A DNA stretch of 5,320 bases from Clostridiales bacterium (GTDB lineage Bacteria; Bacillota; Clostridia; Oscillospirales; Oscillospiraceae). The stretch covers positions 2,748-8,067 of the forward strand of contig DPHR01000147.1 of the NCBI GenBank assembly GCA_003522945.1, in the 5' to 3' direction. The notes under the pieces are model-generated. The model made no database searches. It saw only the letters and a list, made by a program, of their open reading frames with translations, and was not told the origin of the DNA. The number at the start of each line of letters is the position of its first letter. Positions within the stretch are counted from its first letter, which is position 1. Shown piece by piece: positions 4,962 through 5,320 of the stretch. The translations under genes and the position numbers were made by a program.

Positions 4962-5096
4962 CCGTAAACCCCTCAGTCAGCCTAACGGTTGCCAGCTCCC
5001 CTGTTAGGGGAGCCAAGTTCGTTGTCGGGAAACCGGCTTGCCTCCCCTAATAGGGGAGGTGGCAAAACCGGAGGTTTTGACGGAAGGGTTTTGCGG
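4962..5096. repeat. Multi-hairpin interspersed palindromic repeat, MITE-like, non-coding
   Basis: The element has imperfect terminal inverted repeats of about 18 bp: CCGTAAACCCCTCAGTCA at 4962-4979, and at 5078-5096 a sequence whose complement reads CCGCAAAACCCTTCCGTCA. Inside is a row of hairpins: CAGCC/GGTTG (4978-4991); GCTCCCCT/AGGGGAGC (4995-5013, loop GTT); GTCGG/CCGGC with a GAAA tetraloop (5024-5037); CCTCCCCT/AGGGGAGG (5041-5059, loop AAT); and AAAACC/GGTTTT (5064-5078, loop GGA). From memory of clostridial gut genomes, the combination of CCTCAGTCAGCC, CTCCCC..GGGGAGCC and CCTCCCC..GGGGAGGTGGCAAAA is a common interspersed repeat; this could not be searched here. No reading frame is present. 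It lies between the small plus-strand gene and the rarA terminator. Confidence 0.65.
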
Positions 5097-5110
5097 CAAG
5101 GCAATTCCCC

Positions 5111-5139
5111 GGCCCCCTTTGCACAAGGGGGCCTTTTTT
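5111..5139 (+). terminator. Intrinsic terminator, convergent with rarA
   Basis: The stem GGCCCCCTT (5111-5119) pairs with AAGGGGGCC (5125-5133), with the loop TGCAC, followed by T6 (5134-5139). It should end plus-strand transcripts from the small gene and the repeat. The T-tract overlaps the last bases of the rarA stop codon on the other strand. In the minus direction the hairpin is followed by CGGGGAATT, so its use for rarA is less certain. Confidence 0.85.
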
Positions 5140-5320
5140 ATTTCTTGATCAGCTCCCAATAGGCTTTTGCGGCCTGCTCGGTCTTGTTGTCGCCGTATTC
5201 GTAGTAATGCGCGTTTTTGAGCGAGTCGGGCAGATACTGCTGCCGCACCCAGTGGCCGGGATAATTATGCGGGTATTTGTACCCCTGCTCGCGCTCAAAG
5301 CCCGTGCCGTCGGCGTGGAC
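5138..5320 (-). CDS. rarA: Replication-associated recombination protein RarA (MgsA/YrvN), C-terminal fragment
   Basis: The frame is open on the minus strand from the window edge to TAA at plus 5140-5138, giving 60 residues of a gene that starts outside the window. The visible tail reads VHADGTGFEREQGYKYPHNY, then PGHWVRQQYLPDSLKNAHYY, and ends WELIKK. The YKYPH-YPG-QQYLP-L-YYE pattern is the diagnostic C-terminus of RarA, a clamp-loader-like AAA+ ATPase that acts as a tetramer at stalled replication forks and single-strand gaps. The ATPase core lies outside the window. The NKTEQAAKAYW stretch is typical of clostridial versions in my recollection. The gene ends directly against a convergent terminator. 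Confidence 0.9.
   Translation of the reverse strand, partial: VHADGTGFEREQGYKYPHNYPGHWVRQQYLPDSLKNAHYYEYGDNKTEQAAKAYWELIKK

Overview
The window is a high-GC (roughly 60%) bacterial chromosomal segment of housekeeping genes with strong Shine-Dalgarno sequences and GC-rich hairpin terminators. The gene families (long-form HPF, MgtE, a Cys-rich Mrp ATPase, DUF951, RarA) and a clostridial-style interspersed palindromic repeat point to a Gram-positive Clostridia member, probably an Oscillospirales-type gut anaerobe. That placement is an inference from gene style, not from a marker gene. Nothing here looks like a phage, a CRISPR array or an insertion sequence.

Layout. On the plus strand, positions 1-539 hold the 3' end of a P-type calcium-type ATPase. 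It is followed by a monocistronic ribosome hibernation factor gene (609-1154) with its own extended -10 promoter. A hairpin-rich convergent junction (1155-1297) separates this from a block of minus-strand genes. Read in their own direction, these are the 3' end of rarA (5320-5138), a small DUF951 zinc-ribbon gene (4680-4468), mgtE (4233-2863), an Mrp/NBP35 P-loop ATPase gene (2826-2002), and a separately promoted GNAT acetyltransferase gene (1774-1298). One small plus-strand gene of unknown function (4728-4937) is divergent from the DUF951 gene. It is followed by a multi-hairpin repeat element (about 4962-5096) and a terminator that runs into the rarA stop codon.

How the genes work together. 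mgtE and mrp form a probable two-gene operon. It starts at a near-consensus promoter (TTGACT, 17 bp, TATAAT) and ends at a strong bidirectional terminator. The other genes are functionally independent: cation transport, ribosome dimerisation in stationary phase, replication-fork maintenance, and small-molecule or protein acetylation.

The most interesting non-coding signal is the roughly 185-nt leader between the mgtE promoter and the mgtE start. It can fold into a three-helix junction that abuts a hairpin sequestering the whole mgtE Shine-Dalgarno. This is the architecture of a translational riboswitch. I cannot find the hallmark sequences of the M-box (ykoK) magnesium riboswitch that commonly precedes mgtE.
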